Source: Persicaria tinctoria
Taxonomy: Eukaryota > Streptophyta > Magnoliopsida > Caryophyllales > Polygonaceae
Direction: 5' to 3'
Assembly (NCBI GenBank): GCA_037127255.1
Contig: JBANSL010000010.1
Coordinates: forward strand, 32,981,120 to 33,045,119
DNA length: 64,000 nucleotides
Shown here: in pieces, positions 23,898-33,199 of the stretch
Position numbering within the stretch: position 1 is the stretch's first letter
Layout: every line of letters begins with the position of its first letter
The notes under the pieces: model-generated
What the model was told of the DNA's origin: nothing
Seen by the model: only the letters and a program-made list of their open reading frames with translations
Databases searched by the model: none
Position numbers and translations under genes: made by a program

Positions 23898-25395
23898 TGT
23901 ACCCTTCTTGAAATAAGAAGAGTTTTCTCTGCTTCATGTCTCTATAGATCTCTACTCCCAGAATCTTTCGAGCAGAACCCAGATCTTTCATATCAAACTC
24001 TGCACTGAGACAATCCTTCAGCTTCTGAATATCTGACTTGTTCTGAGCAGCAATCAACATATCATCCACGTACAATACTAAGTAAATACGCGAACCATCA
24101 TCCAGACTGTTGTGGTAAACACAACAATCATATGAACTCCTGTTGTATCCCAACTGCAACATATAGCTATCAAATCGCTTGTACCGCTGCCTTGGTGACT
24201 GTTTCAGCCCATACAAAGAGTTCTTCAGTCTGCAAACATGGTTCTCTTTTCCAGGAACCTGAAAACCATCCGGCTGAGACATGTATATTTCCTCTTCCAA
24301 CTCTCCATGTAGGAAAGCTGTCTTCACATCTAGTTGCTCAAGCTCCAAATCCTGATGTGCAACCATTGCTAGTAGCACCCTGATAGAAGTATGTCTGACC
24401 ACTGGTGAGAAAATCTCATTGTAGTCTACTCCCTCTCACTGATTGAAACCTCTTGCAACTACTCGTGCTTTGTACTTAATACCCTCAGCAGCTGATAGTC
24501 CTTCCTTCTTTCTGAAGACCCATTTGCAAGTAATCACCTTCCTATCAGCAGGCAATTTGACAAGCTCCCAAGTCTGATTCTTCTAAAGAGACTCCATCTC
24601 TTCTCCCAATGCTGCAAACCACTGTGCTGACTCATCTCTAGAAATAGCAGCCTTGTAGGTGGACGGAGCATCATCCTCCACCTCCTCGGCCACCTGCAAG
24701 GCATATCCCACCAACTCATCAGACCTATATCTCGTAGGAGGTCTTATGTCATCCCTTCTTGGCCGATCTAGAGCAATACTGCGATGTGTTGCTCCACCTG
24801 CTCCTGTGTCTAGTGGTATAGCCTCTGTCTCAGCAGTGTCCGACTCAATAGTACCTGATTGGTTTGTGACCAAATCAGGTACATGACTCTCAGATGGAGT
24901 GAAGCCCAACTCCACCTCTTCAGCAACAGCCTCTTTCTCAACTGCATCACTGGTCTTTTTCCTAGAATTCAGCAAAGAACTCTCATCAAAGACTACACTT
25001 CTGCTAAGTATAATCTTGCTGTCAGACCAGATCTTGTACCCTTTCACACCAGTACCATAGCCCATGAAGACTCCCTTCTTAGCTCTTGGCTCTAGCTTAC
25101 CCTCATCAACATGATAATAAGCAATGCACCCAAAAACCCTCAGATTAGAGTAATCAGCAGCCTTTCCAGTCCACACCTCATAAGGTGTTTTGCAGTCGAT
25201 ACCTGCGTGTGGGCTCTGATTCACGAGATAGCAAGCCGTTGAAACTGCTTCTGCCCAGAATCGCCTTTCAAGGCCTGAATTTGAAAGCATGCACCTTGCT
25301 TTCGCCAGAAGAGTCTGATTCATTCGTTCTGCTACACCATTCTGCTGTGGTGTAGCAGAACCCATCAAACTCAGATGAAAAGAATTCCAGACCAT
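23898..25395 (-). pseudogene. Copia RT and integrase C-terminal half
   Basis: The integrase end reads PQQNGVAERMNQTLLAKARCML and LRVFGCIAYYHVDEGKLEPRAK. A Ser/Glu-rich linker leads to the RT: YKARVVARGFNQ, VDYNEIFSPVVR, LDVKTAFLHGEL and LYVDDMLIAA with the catalytic YVDD at 24063-24074, ending at LFLFQEGY beside the inserted LTR. In-frame stops lie at 24583-24585 (TAG after EMESL) and near 24437 (TGA after GFNQ). Confidence 0.92.
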
Positions 25396-27034
25396 TATCA
25401 GTTCGCAGCCTCTTGACCTTCTTTCCAGTCTGATTCTCTAGTAGAGTCTTCCACTCCCTGAACTTACTGAATGCCTCACTTTTATGCCTCGTCATGAATA
25501 CCCAAATCATCCTAGAGTAATCATCAATCAGAGACTAAAAATACATGTGACCGCCCAAGGACTGAACACGTGAAGGACCCCAACAATCTGAATGGATGTA
25601 ATCCAGCGTGCCCTTTGTCTGATGAACTGCTTTAGGAAATTTGCTGAGATGTAATTTCCCAAACACACAGTGTTCACAAAACTCAAGGCTCTGTGCCTTA
25701 TGGCCTCCCAGAAGATCTGCTTTCGAGAGAATTTGCATCCCCTTTTCACTCATATGAGCCAACCTCATATGCCAAAGTCTGGTCAGATCAGCTTCCTGAA
25801 CCCCAGCAGAAACAGCCGCTGCAGCACCTGTAACCGAGGAACCTTGTAGGGTGTACAAAGTTCCCTTTCCCCGCTTGACTCCCTGCAGAACCACATCAGA
25901 GCCTCTGAACACACGCAACTTTCCCCCATAACCTGTGTACTTGAGCCCCTTGTCGTCTAACACTGTTAGGGATATCAGATTCTTCGTCATGGATGGCACG
26001 TGCTTGACATCCTCCAATGTGCGAAATTTCTCATCATCTGTCCGAAACCTAACTGAGCCAGTCCCAACAACCTTGCAGAGAGCATCATTCCCCATGGATA
26101 CATTGCCCCCATCAGCACGACTATATGTTGCAAACAACTCTCTTTTAGGACATATATGATAGGACGCCCCAGAGTCAAGATACCACACATCAGCTCTGTG
26201 TGTGTGATCATCCGCTAACAGAACAATATCCTCCTCAGAAGTATTGCCACGATCAGCTACTGCTACAGACCCAGATTTCTCTTCCTCTTGCTTCTTTTTT
26301 TTCGGACAATCATTCTTCCAATGACCTTTCTCCTTGCAGTAGTTACAAACATCGTTTGGTTTAGGGCCTGATTTGCGATCTTGCCGATGCTTCTTCTTAT
26401 TGCCCTTTCTACCATCAGATTTGCCTCCGTTTGCCACAAGCCCGGAAGCCTGATTGTCTGTAACCGACGCGGTTGCCTTCAGACGCAACTCTCTGTTGTG
26501 AAGCGACGATCTAACCTCTTGCAAAGTGATGGTATCCTTCCCAACGACGAACGACTGAACAAAGTTCTCGTATGTGGGGGGTAGGGATACCAGCAGAATT
26601 AGGGCAGCATCTTCGTCCTCCACCTTAACATCAATATTACGCAATTCAAGTAATAAACTGTTAAGTTGATCAAGATGATCTCTGAGTTGTGTACCTTCCT
26701 GCATACGCAGTCCGAAAAACCGTTGTTTAAGAAGCAACTTGTTCGTCAGAGACTTTGTCATGTACAAAGACTCCAACTTTAGCCACAACTTGCTTGCGGT
26801 TTCCTGATCAGCAACTTCTGTTATGACATCGTCTACGAGACACAACATAATCGTCGAATGAGCCTTCTCCTCCAAAAGGCCGTACTCAGAGGTGGTTGTA
26901 TCTGCCCCCTTCTTGTCGGCGGCCAACGGTGTCCATAAGCCTTGCTGTTTCAGCAAAGCCCGCATCTTGATTTGCCACAGACTAAAAGAATTTCTTCCAG
27001 TAAACTTGTCGATCTTCAACACAGAACCAGACAT
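25268..27034 (-). pseudogene. Copia gag, protease and integrase N-terminal half
   Basis: From the ATG near 27034: MSGSVLKIDKFTGRNSFSLW, then the UBN2-type gag helices, a CNYCKEKGHWKNDCPKKKK knuckle (CX2CX4HX4C), protease DSGASYHIC, integrase zinc region (HMRLAHMSEKG...CEHCVFGK) and the integrase core to DNGLEFFSSEFDGF. A TAG at 25535-25537 interrupts LGGHMYF-SLIDDYSR. A deletion with frameshift near 25340 removes the segment before TPQQNGVAER. The gag through protease stretch is intact for 500 codons. Confidence 0.95.
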
Positions 27035-27061
27035 CATTCTCGGCGGAATTCAACAACCAAA

Positions 27062-27073
27062 GCTCTGATACCA
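27062..27073 (-). other. Copia primer-binding site
   Basis: GCTCTGATACCA on the plus strand is the reverse complement of TGGTATCAGAGC, next to the 5' LTR edge at 27077. Confidence 0.9.
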
Positions 27074-27076
27074 GTT

Positions 27077-27365
27077 TGTTATAACGAGAATGATAATAGC
27101 GAAGAAAGACACAGAGATTTACGTGGTTCAGCAATGGTGTGTTGCCTACGTCCACGGGCAGAGAACTAGATTTCTTATTAGAGGAAGCGAAAACAGATTA
27201 GGTTACAGGGGTCGGCGTTCCATGAGTATATGAAGAGACTCATGGAACCCTAAACAGACAATGGACTAAAAGCCCAAAATAGACAGCGAGTCCACCGCCG
27301 GGGGGCGGAGCCCCCCGGACCCCCCGATGCGTCGCCGGTCAACAGTCGTTCAAGGTACATTAACA
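27077..27365 (-). repeat. Copia 5' LTR
   Basis: 289 bp, TG...CA, followed by the AGGAG duplication. The GC hairpin at 27300-27316 has the loop CGGAG, inverted relative to the other LTR. Confidence 0.95.
27300..27316. repeat. GC hairpin in right copia LTR, loop flipped
   Basis: GGGGGG-CGGAG-CCCCCC, the exact reverse complement of the 17-bp hairpin in the left LTR at 20828-20844, while all flanking LTR sequence is in the same orientation. Confidence 0.9.
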
Positions 27366-28828
27366 AGGAGAACTCAAAATACTTTTCAATTCCTTAAAAG
27401 CATAATCAACGGCTGCAGACCAAGTGAATCCATCCTTTTTCAGTAAAGCATTTAATGGTTTGGCAATACAACCATATCCCTTAATAAACCTCCTATAGTA
27501 GCCAGTAAGCCCCAAAAATCCACGAAGAGCCTTGACATTCTTAGGAGTAGGCCATCTCAGCATTGCCTCCACCTTCTTAGGATCTATATAAACTCCTCTA
27601 CCAGAAATAATGTGACCCAAGTATTCAACCTCAGACTGAGCAAAAGCACACTTGGATTGTTTGGAAAATAGTATGTGGTGTCTCATAATAGTCAAAAGCT
27701 CCTTTAAATGAGACACATGTTTCAACAAATCATCATTGTAAACTAGAATGTCATCAAAAAATACCAACACAGATTTTCTTAGCAAAGCACTGAACACCTC
27801 ATTCATTAAGCTTTGAAAAGTTGTTGGTGCATTTGTCAAGCCAAAAGGCATGACTTTGAACTCATAATGTACATGGTGAGTTCTAAAAGATGTGTTGGCT
27901 ATATCTTCTTCCACCATACGAACTTGGTGATAACCAGCTCTTAAATCCAGTTTAGAGAACACACATGCTCCTTTCAATTCATCAAGTAATTAGTCTTCAA
28001 TGTGAGGAATTGGAAACATATCTTTAATAGTAATGTCATTTAATCTCCTGTAATCAACACAAAATCTCCACGATCCATCCTTTTTCTTTACCAACAAGGT
28101 AGGAGAAGCAAATGGATTGTGACTTGGCCTGATAATACCATTTGCAAGCATTTCTGAAACTTGTTTCTCAATTTCAGTTTTCTAGAAATAAGGATACCTA
28201 TATGGCCTAGACGCCACTGGAGCAGCTCCTTGCTTCAATTTGATGGAATGCTCATGCTGTCTCAGAGGGGGCAGTTCCTTTGGCTCCTGGAAAACATCCT
28301 CAAATTCAGCTAGAATTGAAATAATCTCAGGAAATAATTGAGTTTCCCCCTTCATGACATTGCAAACCTTTGCTACCTGTAACATCATCAACGGTCGCTG
28401 CACTCTACAAAGCTTAGTAAATTGTCTCTCCCAGTTAGCATCTTAATGCTTGCTGTTTCCCCATCTTTGTCATCTCCAAATCCTTTCAATACCACTTGTT
28501 TGCCCAATTTCATAAAAGAAATTTGAACTTCTATGAAAGCAAACAACAATGGGTTGTAGCAAGCTAGCCAATCTGTTCCCAAAATCATATCACACCCTTC
28601 CATTTTCAAAAGCTGAATGTCATGCTCATAACTACTCCCTTGCATATCCAACACAAATGCCTTGCATATTTTGTGACTAAACATGGTGCCACTAATGGTG
28701 TTAACCTGCATTACCCCTACCTTACAAGCTTCAAAACCTGCCGCTCGAGCTACCCTTGAAAGTGGCTTGACCACCATTGAAACTCTGGTGCCACCTGGAT
28801 CCCGAAATTTCTTGATCAATTGGACCAT
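27366..28828 (-). pseudogene. Gypsy protease and reverse transcriptase, broken
   Basis: Protease-like sequence (GCDMILGTDWLACYNPLLF, the ILGxDWL block) lies in 28388-28828, but the DSGAT active site is not visible (FRDPGGTRVS stands nearby). The RT follows: [72 protein letters not shown] and VFFDDILVYN with catalytic FDD near 27750, then YLGHIISGRGVYIDP. Stops occur near 28182 and 27990. The frame ends at KELKSILSSP where the copia element entered; it resumes at 20568. Confidence 0.92.
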
Positions 28829-28913
28829 CTCCCATCAAAGAATCGCGTTTATGATCGTTTCTTGGACCAGATGCACCACCATGAAAGCCATGAGTTCTCC
28901 GATCTGATCCCGA

Positions 28914-29144
28914 TTACTGTTCTTGACGATTCCCTGTGTGTGGTGGATTTCGGATAAAATCCACCAGCTGTTCTATTCGCTGATCATTAAGCTTCTTGAA
29001 TTCTTCGAATTGTCTCGCATGTTCCTCCTGGATCTTCTGCAAATTCGCCAGGGATTCTGACATAGACGCCATGAATGCCCTTGTGTCGTCACGGAACTCA
29101 TGGAATTGTAGCTCCATTGTCTTTGATCTTGTACCTTCCGCCAT
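28914..29144 (-). pseudogene. Gypsy gag N-terminal scrap
   Basis: The start chosen is the ATG at 29144 (MAEGTRSKTMELQFHEFRDD); the open frame extends to 29177 without need. It continues as a Gln/Glu-rich coiled-coil-like stretch to a stop at 28914. Plant gypsy gags are several hundred residues longer, so most of gag, including the knuckle, is deleted between here and the protease at 28828. Confidence 0.75.
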
Positions 29145-29164
29145 TGACGTGCACCTAAGAAAGT

Positions 29165-29176
29165 GCTCTGATACCA
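29165..29176 (-). other. Gypsy primer-binding site
   Basis: Plus-strand GCTCTGATACCA, i.e. TGGTATCAGAGC in the sense of the element, three bases from the 5' LTR at 29180. Confidence 0.9.
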
Positions 29177-29179
29177 AAC

Positions 29180-29651
29180 TGTAATGACCCGTAGCTGTGA
29201 GCCTTACAGATGAGCTAGAAGCTCTCGTTGCATTGAAAGAAATGGGATGAGGAGAAGAAGAATTAGATTGGGTGAGAGAAGAATTGATAGAGAAATTTTA
29301 GGAGGGAAATTATGGTTTATTTTTAGTCATACCCATCCTCAATTGTACAAAGGTCTATTTATAGACCTTAAGTCATGGCCTGTTGTGATGTCTTGGGATT
29401 GTCCCACATCGAAAAACACGATAACCCGAACCTTGCATATAAGTCAGTGGGCTACTCCTCCTATTGCCAATTGGTTTTAGGATGGAACCCCGCTGGTCTT
29501 GTGTGCTCGACTTGGGTGCGCGCATATGCGCTCTGCCGTGTGGACCCCCCACGGTTATATGGCCCACCAGAATTTATCATGGCCTCAACACATATAAACT
29601 GACCTATACAATGCCTCAAGACTTAGCAATCAAGTGACTAAGGTCATTACA
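29180..29651 (-). repeat. Gypsy 5' LTR with inserted solo LTR
   Basis: 472 bp, of which 204 are the inserted 199-bp element and its duplicated 5 bp. The remaining 268 bp match the 272-bp partner LTR. TATA box candidate within GGTCTATTTATAGACC at 29352-29367. Confidence 0.95.
29381..29579. mobile_element. 199-bp solo LTR of a small retrotransposon
   Basis: Starts TGTTGTGATG, ends TTTATCA, and is flanked by the perfect duplication TGGCC (29376-29380 and 29580-29584). It is absent from the partner LTR, so it is a later insertion. The small size and the GATTGTCCCACATCG start are typical of TRIM-like LTRs; I cannot assign the family. Confidence 0.9.
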
Positions 29652-29656
29652 TAAGC

Positions 29657-30699
29657 ACATACATTTCTTTTTAAAGTGACGATGAAAGATAAAAAAATCG
29701 GGGAGAAATCTTGCGGTCATCACTGACTCTACAAGTCTAATATATAAATTGACGAGTTACTCTTTCTATCCTCAATTAGTGTTAAGATAAAACTTCATTA
29801 GACTTATGTACTAAGTTAGTGGTGCGCATACGTATGTGAACACGAATTTTATCATGATTGAGTCTCAATAGACTTATAAGTATTCACATTTAATTAGGTT
29901 AATTAGAAATTAAGTAAGACGTACTAATTACAATTTGAATTGATGTATCGGCCTACGTACTTTTTTTTTTTTAACTGATTAGGATATATACACACAAAGT
30001 ACATACGTGCCAGATAAGCTGAAAATGATATCGTCTAGATCTACTGTGAATATAGGTACCGGCCTCCCGGGGATCACTAACATCGTTTTCGGAAGATTGT
30101 TTACCCGACACATGTCTCGATCATTCCATTGCAGTGCGTTGATTACGATCGATTGATGTATCATAATTCAATTATACCCTTAATTAATCTTGTGCACTAT
30201 ACATTCGCGTATATTAATCACAACACTACACTACACGTACTTTGTATTGTGCATTTTTGTAAGACACAAATTAAGAGTTAGTTGGGAAGATATATATATA
30301 GTGCAAACATTGACAACCATATACTTAACTCCTCCAACAGATTTCTCACACCTTGCCCATCTCCCGATGCGTTGTAAATTTCGTTATCCAGCACTGTTTT
30401 ATTTTAGTTTGAGAAATTCGAATTCAGCACTGTTTTATTTTATAAGTCAAAATTTTATGTACTCGAATTCTGTTTAATCTTTTAAAAATAATTATATATT
30501 AGTCCGATAAATGTCGAGGAATGAAAAATAGAGGGTTTTTTTTTTTTTTGGTCTATTTGAGTTTTTAATGTGTGAAATATTTGTCGCTCGTTAACGAAAG
30601 GAAACCCGTTTCAAATTACATTGATTGATTATTATCATTTTTTATTCACCAAGTGCTCCACTCTAAATTTATACTCCATAATTTTTTTTTAATAATCGA
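29657..30699. other. AT-rich intergenic sequence
   Basis: No supported gene or bounded repeat was found. Frames at 29979-30164 and 30190-30477 lack recognisable motifs. Confidence 0.5.
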
Positions 30700-32360
30700 T
30701 ACGGAAGAGACACTCTGGTACAAAATCTATCAACACAATGGAGGGTTAGGACTGGGTAGCTCGTAGGATATGAATACAGCTCTTCAGATGAAATTACTCT
30801 GGAAATTATTAGCGGAACCAACTAGCCCATGGGTCAAACTAATTAAAGAAAAATATCTTAAAAACCAAACTATACTCACATATCAGAAGCAAGGTACTTC
30901 TTCCTGGCAATGGACCCAGTTAATAAAATTATTCCCGTTGTTTAAACAAGGCCTTAATTGGTCTATTGGAGACGGCGCCTCTATCAAGTTTTGGCAAGAC
31001 CAGTGGTTATAAGCCAAACACCTATAAATTCATCTATCTTAGGAACTGAACATATAGACGATACAATCAACATAAAATATTTTCTCAAATATAACAAAAC
31101 ATGGAACCAAGATAAACTACACGCAGAGTTACAAAACATAATTCCAAACAACCTAATTGAAACTATCAAGACAATACCAATACCACAACACATCCAAGTT
31201 GACAGACTTTATTGGAAATGGAGCAAAAATGGTTGGTTCATCACTAAGTCTGTTATTGATATGATATACAACCACAAAAAACATGAAACATCAGACGCAA
31301 ATTGGGTCTGAGGACTAGATATCCCCCCGAAAATAAAAGCTTTCCTATGGAAAATCCTTAAGAACGGAGTGCCCACTTCTGTCAGACTAGCTTCTCGACA
31401 CCTTGGGATTCCGACGAACTGCCCCCATTGCGACTCTTGCTATGAAGACCTAACCCATTTATTATGGAACTGTCCTGTTACGAGGGAGACCCTAATTGCA
31501 AATAACCCGGGAACATTTAGGAAAATGAATGGTTGTTTCTAGAAAAGACGAGCACTTGAACACCACGCTATGGGAAATAAAAAATACAATAGGAACAAAA
31601 TGCTTTGAAGATCTCGCATTTGCTTGGTGGGGTATCTGGTACTTCAGAAACAAAACACTCTTTGAAAACATAAACCCGGACATAAGACGCATATTATCCT
31701 TTATAAAGGAACAAATATATGTCTGGAAGACATCAAATTTGAACTGCCCGGACTACTGTGAAAACAACAAAAATACACCCACAAATGTGGACAAACAAAG
31801 ATCTATATCAAAGAGAAAGAGAACCAAATGGGAACCTCCACCAATTGGAACTCATAAGCTAAATTTTGATGGTTCGTTCTCCGCGGATGGTTTGGGCTCT
31901 TATGGATTTATCATTCGTAATTCTGTAGGAACCCCGATTTTCTCTAGTAATGGACCATCACCAATCAGTTATGTTTGTGCCAGTGAAAGTTTGGGTCTCT
32001 GGATGGGACTTCGGGCTGCGACATAATTGAAAATAACAAATCTTATTATTGAAGGAGACAACTTAACAATAATAAAATGTATGAAAGGTATGGGGAAGCC
32101 TACTGGAGACTCTGAAATGATTGTCTCGGACAGTCTAGTCTCGCTGGGCTTTTTTGGTTCTGTTGAGATTCGTCATGTCTTCCATGAGGCAAATTTGGTA
32201 CCTGATCGCTTGTCCCGTATCACTCCAGCCTTCAACGGTATCTGGACTCCTGATGACTCTCTGTTGCATAGTCTCATCCGCAAGGATGCTCTTGGCTGAT
32301 AGAGCTCAACTGTATGGTCAATTTTTTTCGGTTTCAAAAAAAAAAAAAAAAAAAAAAAAA
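30700..32360 (+). mobile_element. 5'-truncated LINE with poly-A tail
   Basis: Begins in the region after the RT (QHNGGLGLGS) and ends with an A-run at about 32337-32360. The 5' edge is approximate and I found no convincing duplication. Confidence 0.8.
30712..32299 (+). pseudogene. LINE ORF2 3' half: zf-RVT and RNase H, broken
   Basis: Readable blocks are MNTALQMKLLWKLLAEP, LNWSIGDGASIKFWQDQW, KIKAFLWKILKNGVP, the finger CPHCDSCYEDLTHLLWNC, KLNFDGSFSADGLGSYGF, CASESLGLW, IEGDNLTI and ANLVPDRLSRI, ending SLIRKDALG at the stop 32297-32299. Frames change near 31010, and stops or shifts lie near 31310, 31540 and 32025 (TAA after GLRAAT). In RNase H the third acidic position is kept (EGDN). Confidence 0.88.
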
Positions 32361-32649
32361 ACTGGACACGGTAGAAAAATAGATATTTTTTCTTTTGTTT
32401 TATCTATAATTAGTCGGTGATTCAATTATTTATTTTCCTTTATATGTACCGAGCGAGTATATGGGAAATTATAAAAATAGGCTCTTGCATCAATTTTAAA
32501 ATTGCTCTAAAATTCTTCACAACCACTATTTTGACCCTATTAAATTTAGTGCTTTTTTTTTTTTGGTGCAGCCACATTAAGTCTATTCGTACTAGTTGGT
32601 ATTAGCCAGTAAGGAACTCTTGATTCTCTGAGCATATACCTTCAAATAT

Positions 32650-33146
32650 GTGTTCCCTATATACACTGTAAATATTTCGTTGGATCCAACGTTTTATCAA
32701 CTTTGAATTAGACGTTGCTACAACGTCCAATCCGACGTTGTTAATTGTGTATTAATTTCACTTCTCGGATGTTATAACAACGCTGAATTGGACGTTGTTA
32801 CAACGTCAAATTAAACGTTGCTAATACGGGTCAGATCGGGCCTTATATAAGATATTAAAAAAAAAAAAAAAAAAATTTGATTTACAACGTTGTGTTTTTT
32901 TTGTGAGAGTGGGTGGGTGTGAATTTTTTTTTTTACCCTAGCAACGTCGGAAGAATCGGATCGGACCGAACCAGACTAACAACATCGCATCCGACGTTGT
33001 TAGTCCGGTTCGGTCCGATCCGATCCTTCACTTCACATATTACAACGTTAGATCCGATGTTGTAATATAATTAATGTTACAACGTCGAATCCGACATTGA
33101 TTAGCAGCTCTAATCCGTGAATTTGCGGTGTATATAGGGACACCCC
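32650..33146. mobile_element. Mutator-like MITE with ACAACGTC-type repeats
   Basis: Terminal inverted repeats share CCCTATATACAC: left GTGTTCCCTATATACACTG, right (reverse complement) GGGTGTCCCTATATACACCG. Flanks TTCAAATAT (32641-32649) and TTTAAATAT (33147-33155) are a 9-bp duplication with one mismatch, which suits Mutator-like elements. Inside, AACGT-containing units (ACAACGTC, GACGTTGT) recur about ten times in both orientations, and CGGATCGGACCGAACC has an inverted partner GGTTCGGTCCGATCC. No transposase frame exists. Confidence 0.75.
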
Positions 33147-33199
33147 TTTAAATATAAGTACTTTTTTTTTTTGAAGCAGGATAAGAATTATGAAAGACG

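Larger units (their letters stand above)
20569..27365 (-). mobile_element. Ty1/copia retrotransposon, TNT1-like, nested in gypsy
   Basis: LTRs at 20569-20893 and 27077-27365 begin TGTTATAAC and end ATTAACA. They are flanked by the perfect 5-bp duplication AGGAG (20564-20568 and 27366-27370). The domain order on the minus strand is gag, protease, integrase, RT, RNase H, which defines Ty1/copia. Integrity is lost through stops, a deletion in integrase and a 2.1-kb LTR-like insertion. Confidence 0.97.
18390..29651 (-). mobile_element. Ty3/gypsy chromodomain-type retrotransposon, nested host
   Basis: LTRs of the TGTAATGACCC...CATTACA type lie at 18390-18661 and 29180-29651. Flanks TAAGA (18385-18389) and TAAGC (29652-29656) are a 5-bp duplication with one mismatch. 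The order on the minus strand is primer site, gag scrap, protease, RT, RNase H, integrase, chromodomain, which is the Ty3/gypsy order. A Ty1/copia element splits RNase H from RT, and a small solo LTR sits in the 5' LTR. All frames are broken. Confidence 0.95.
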
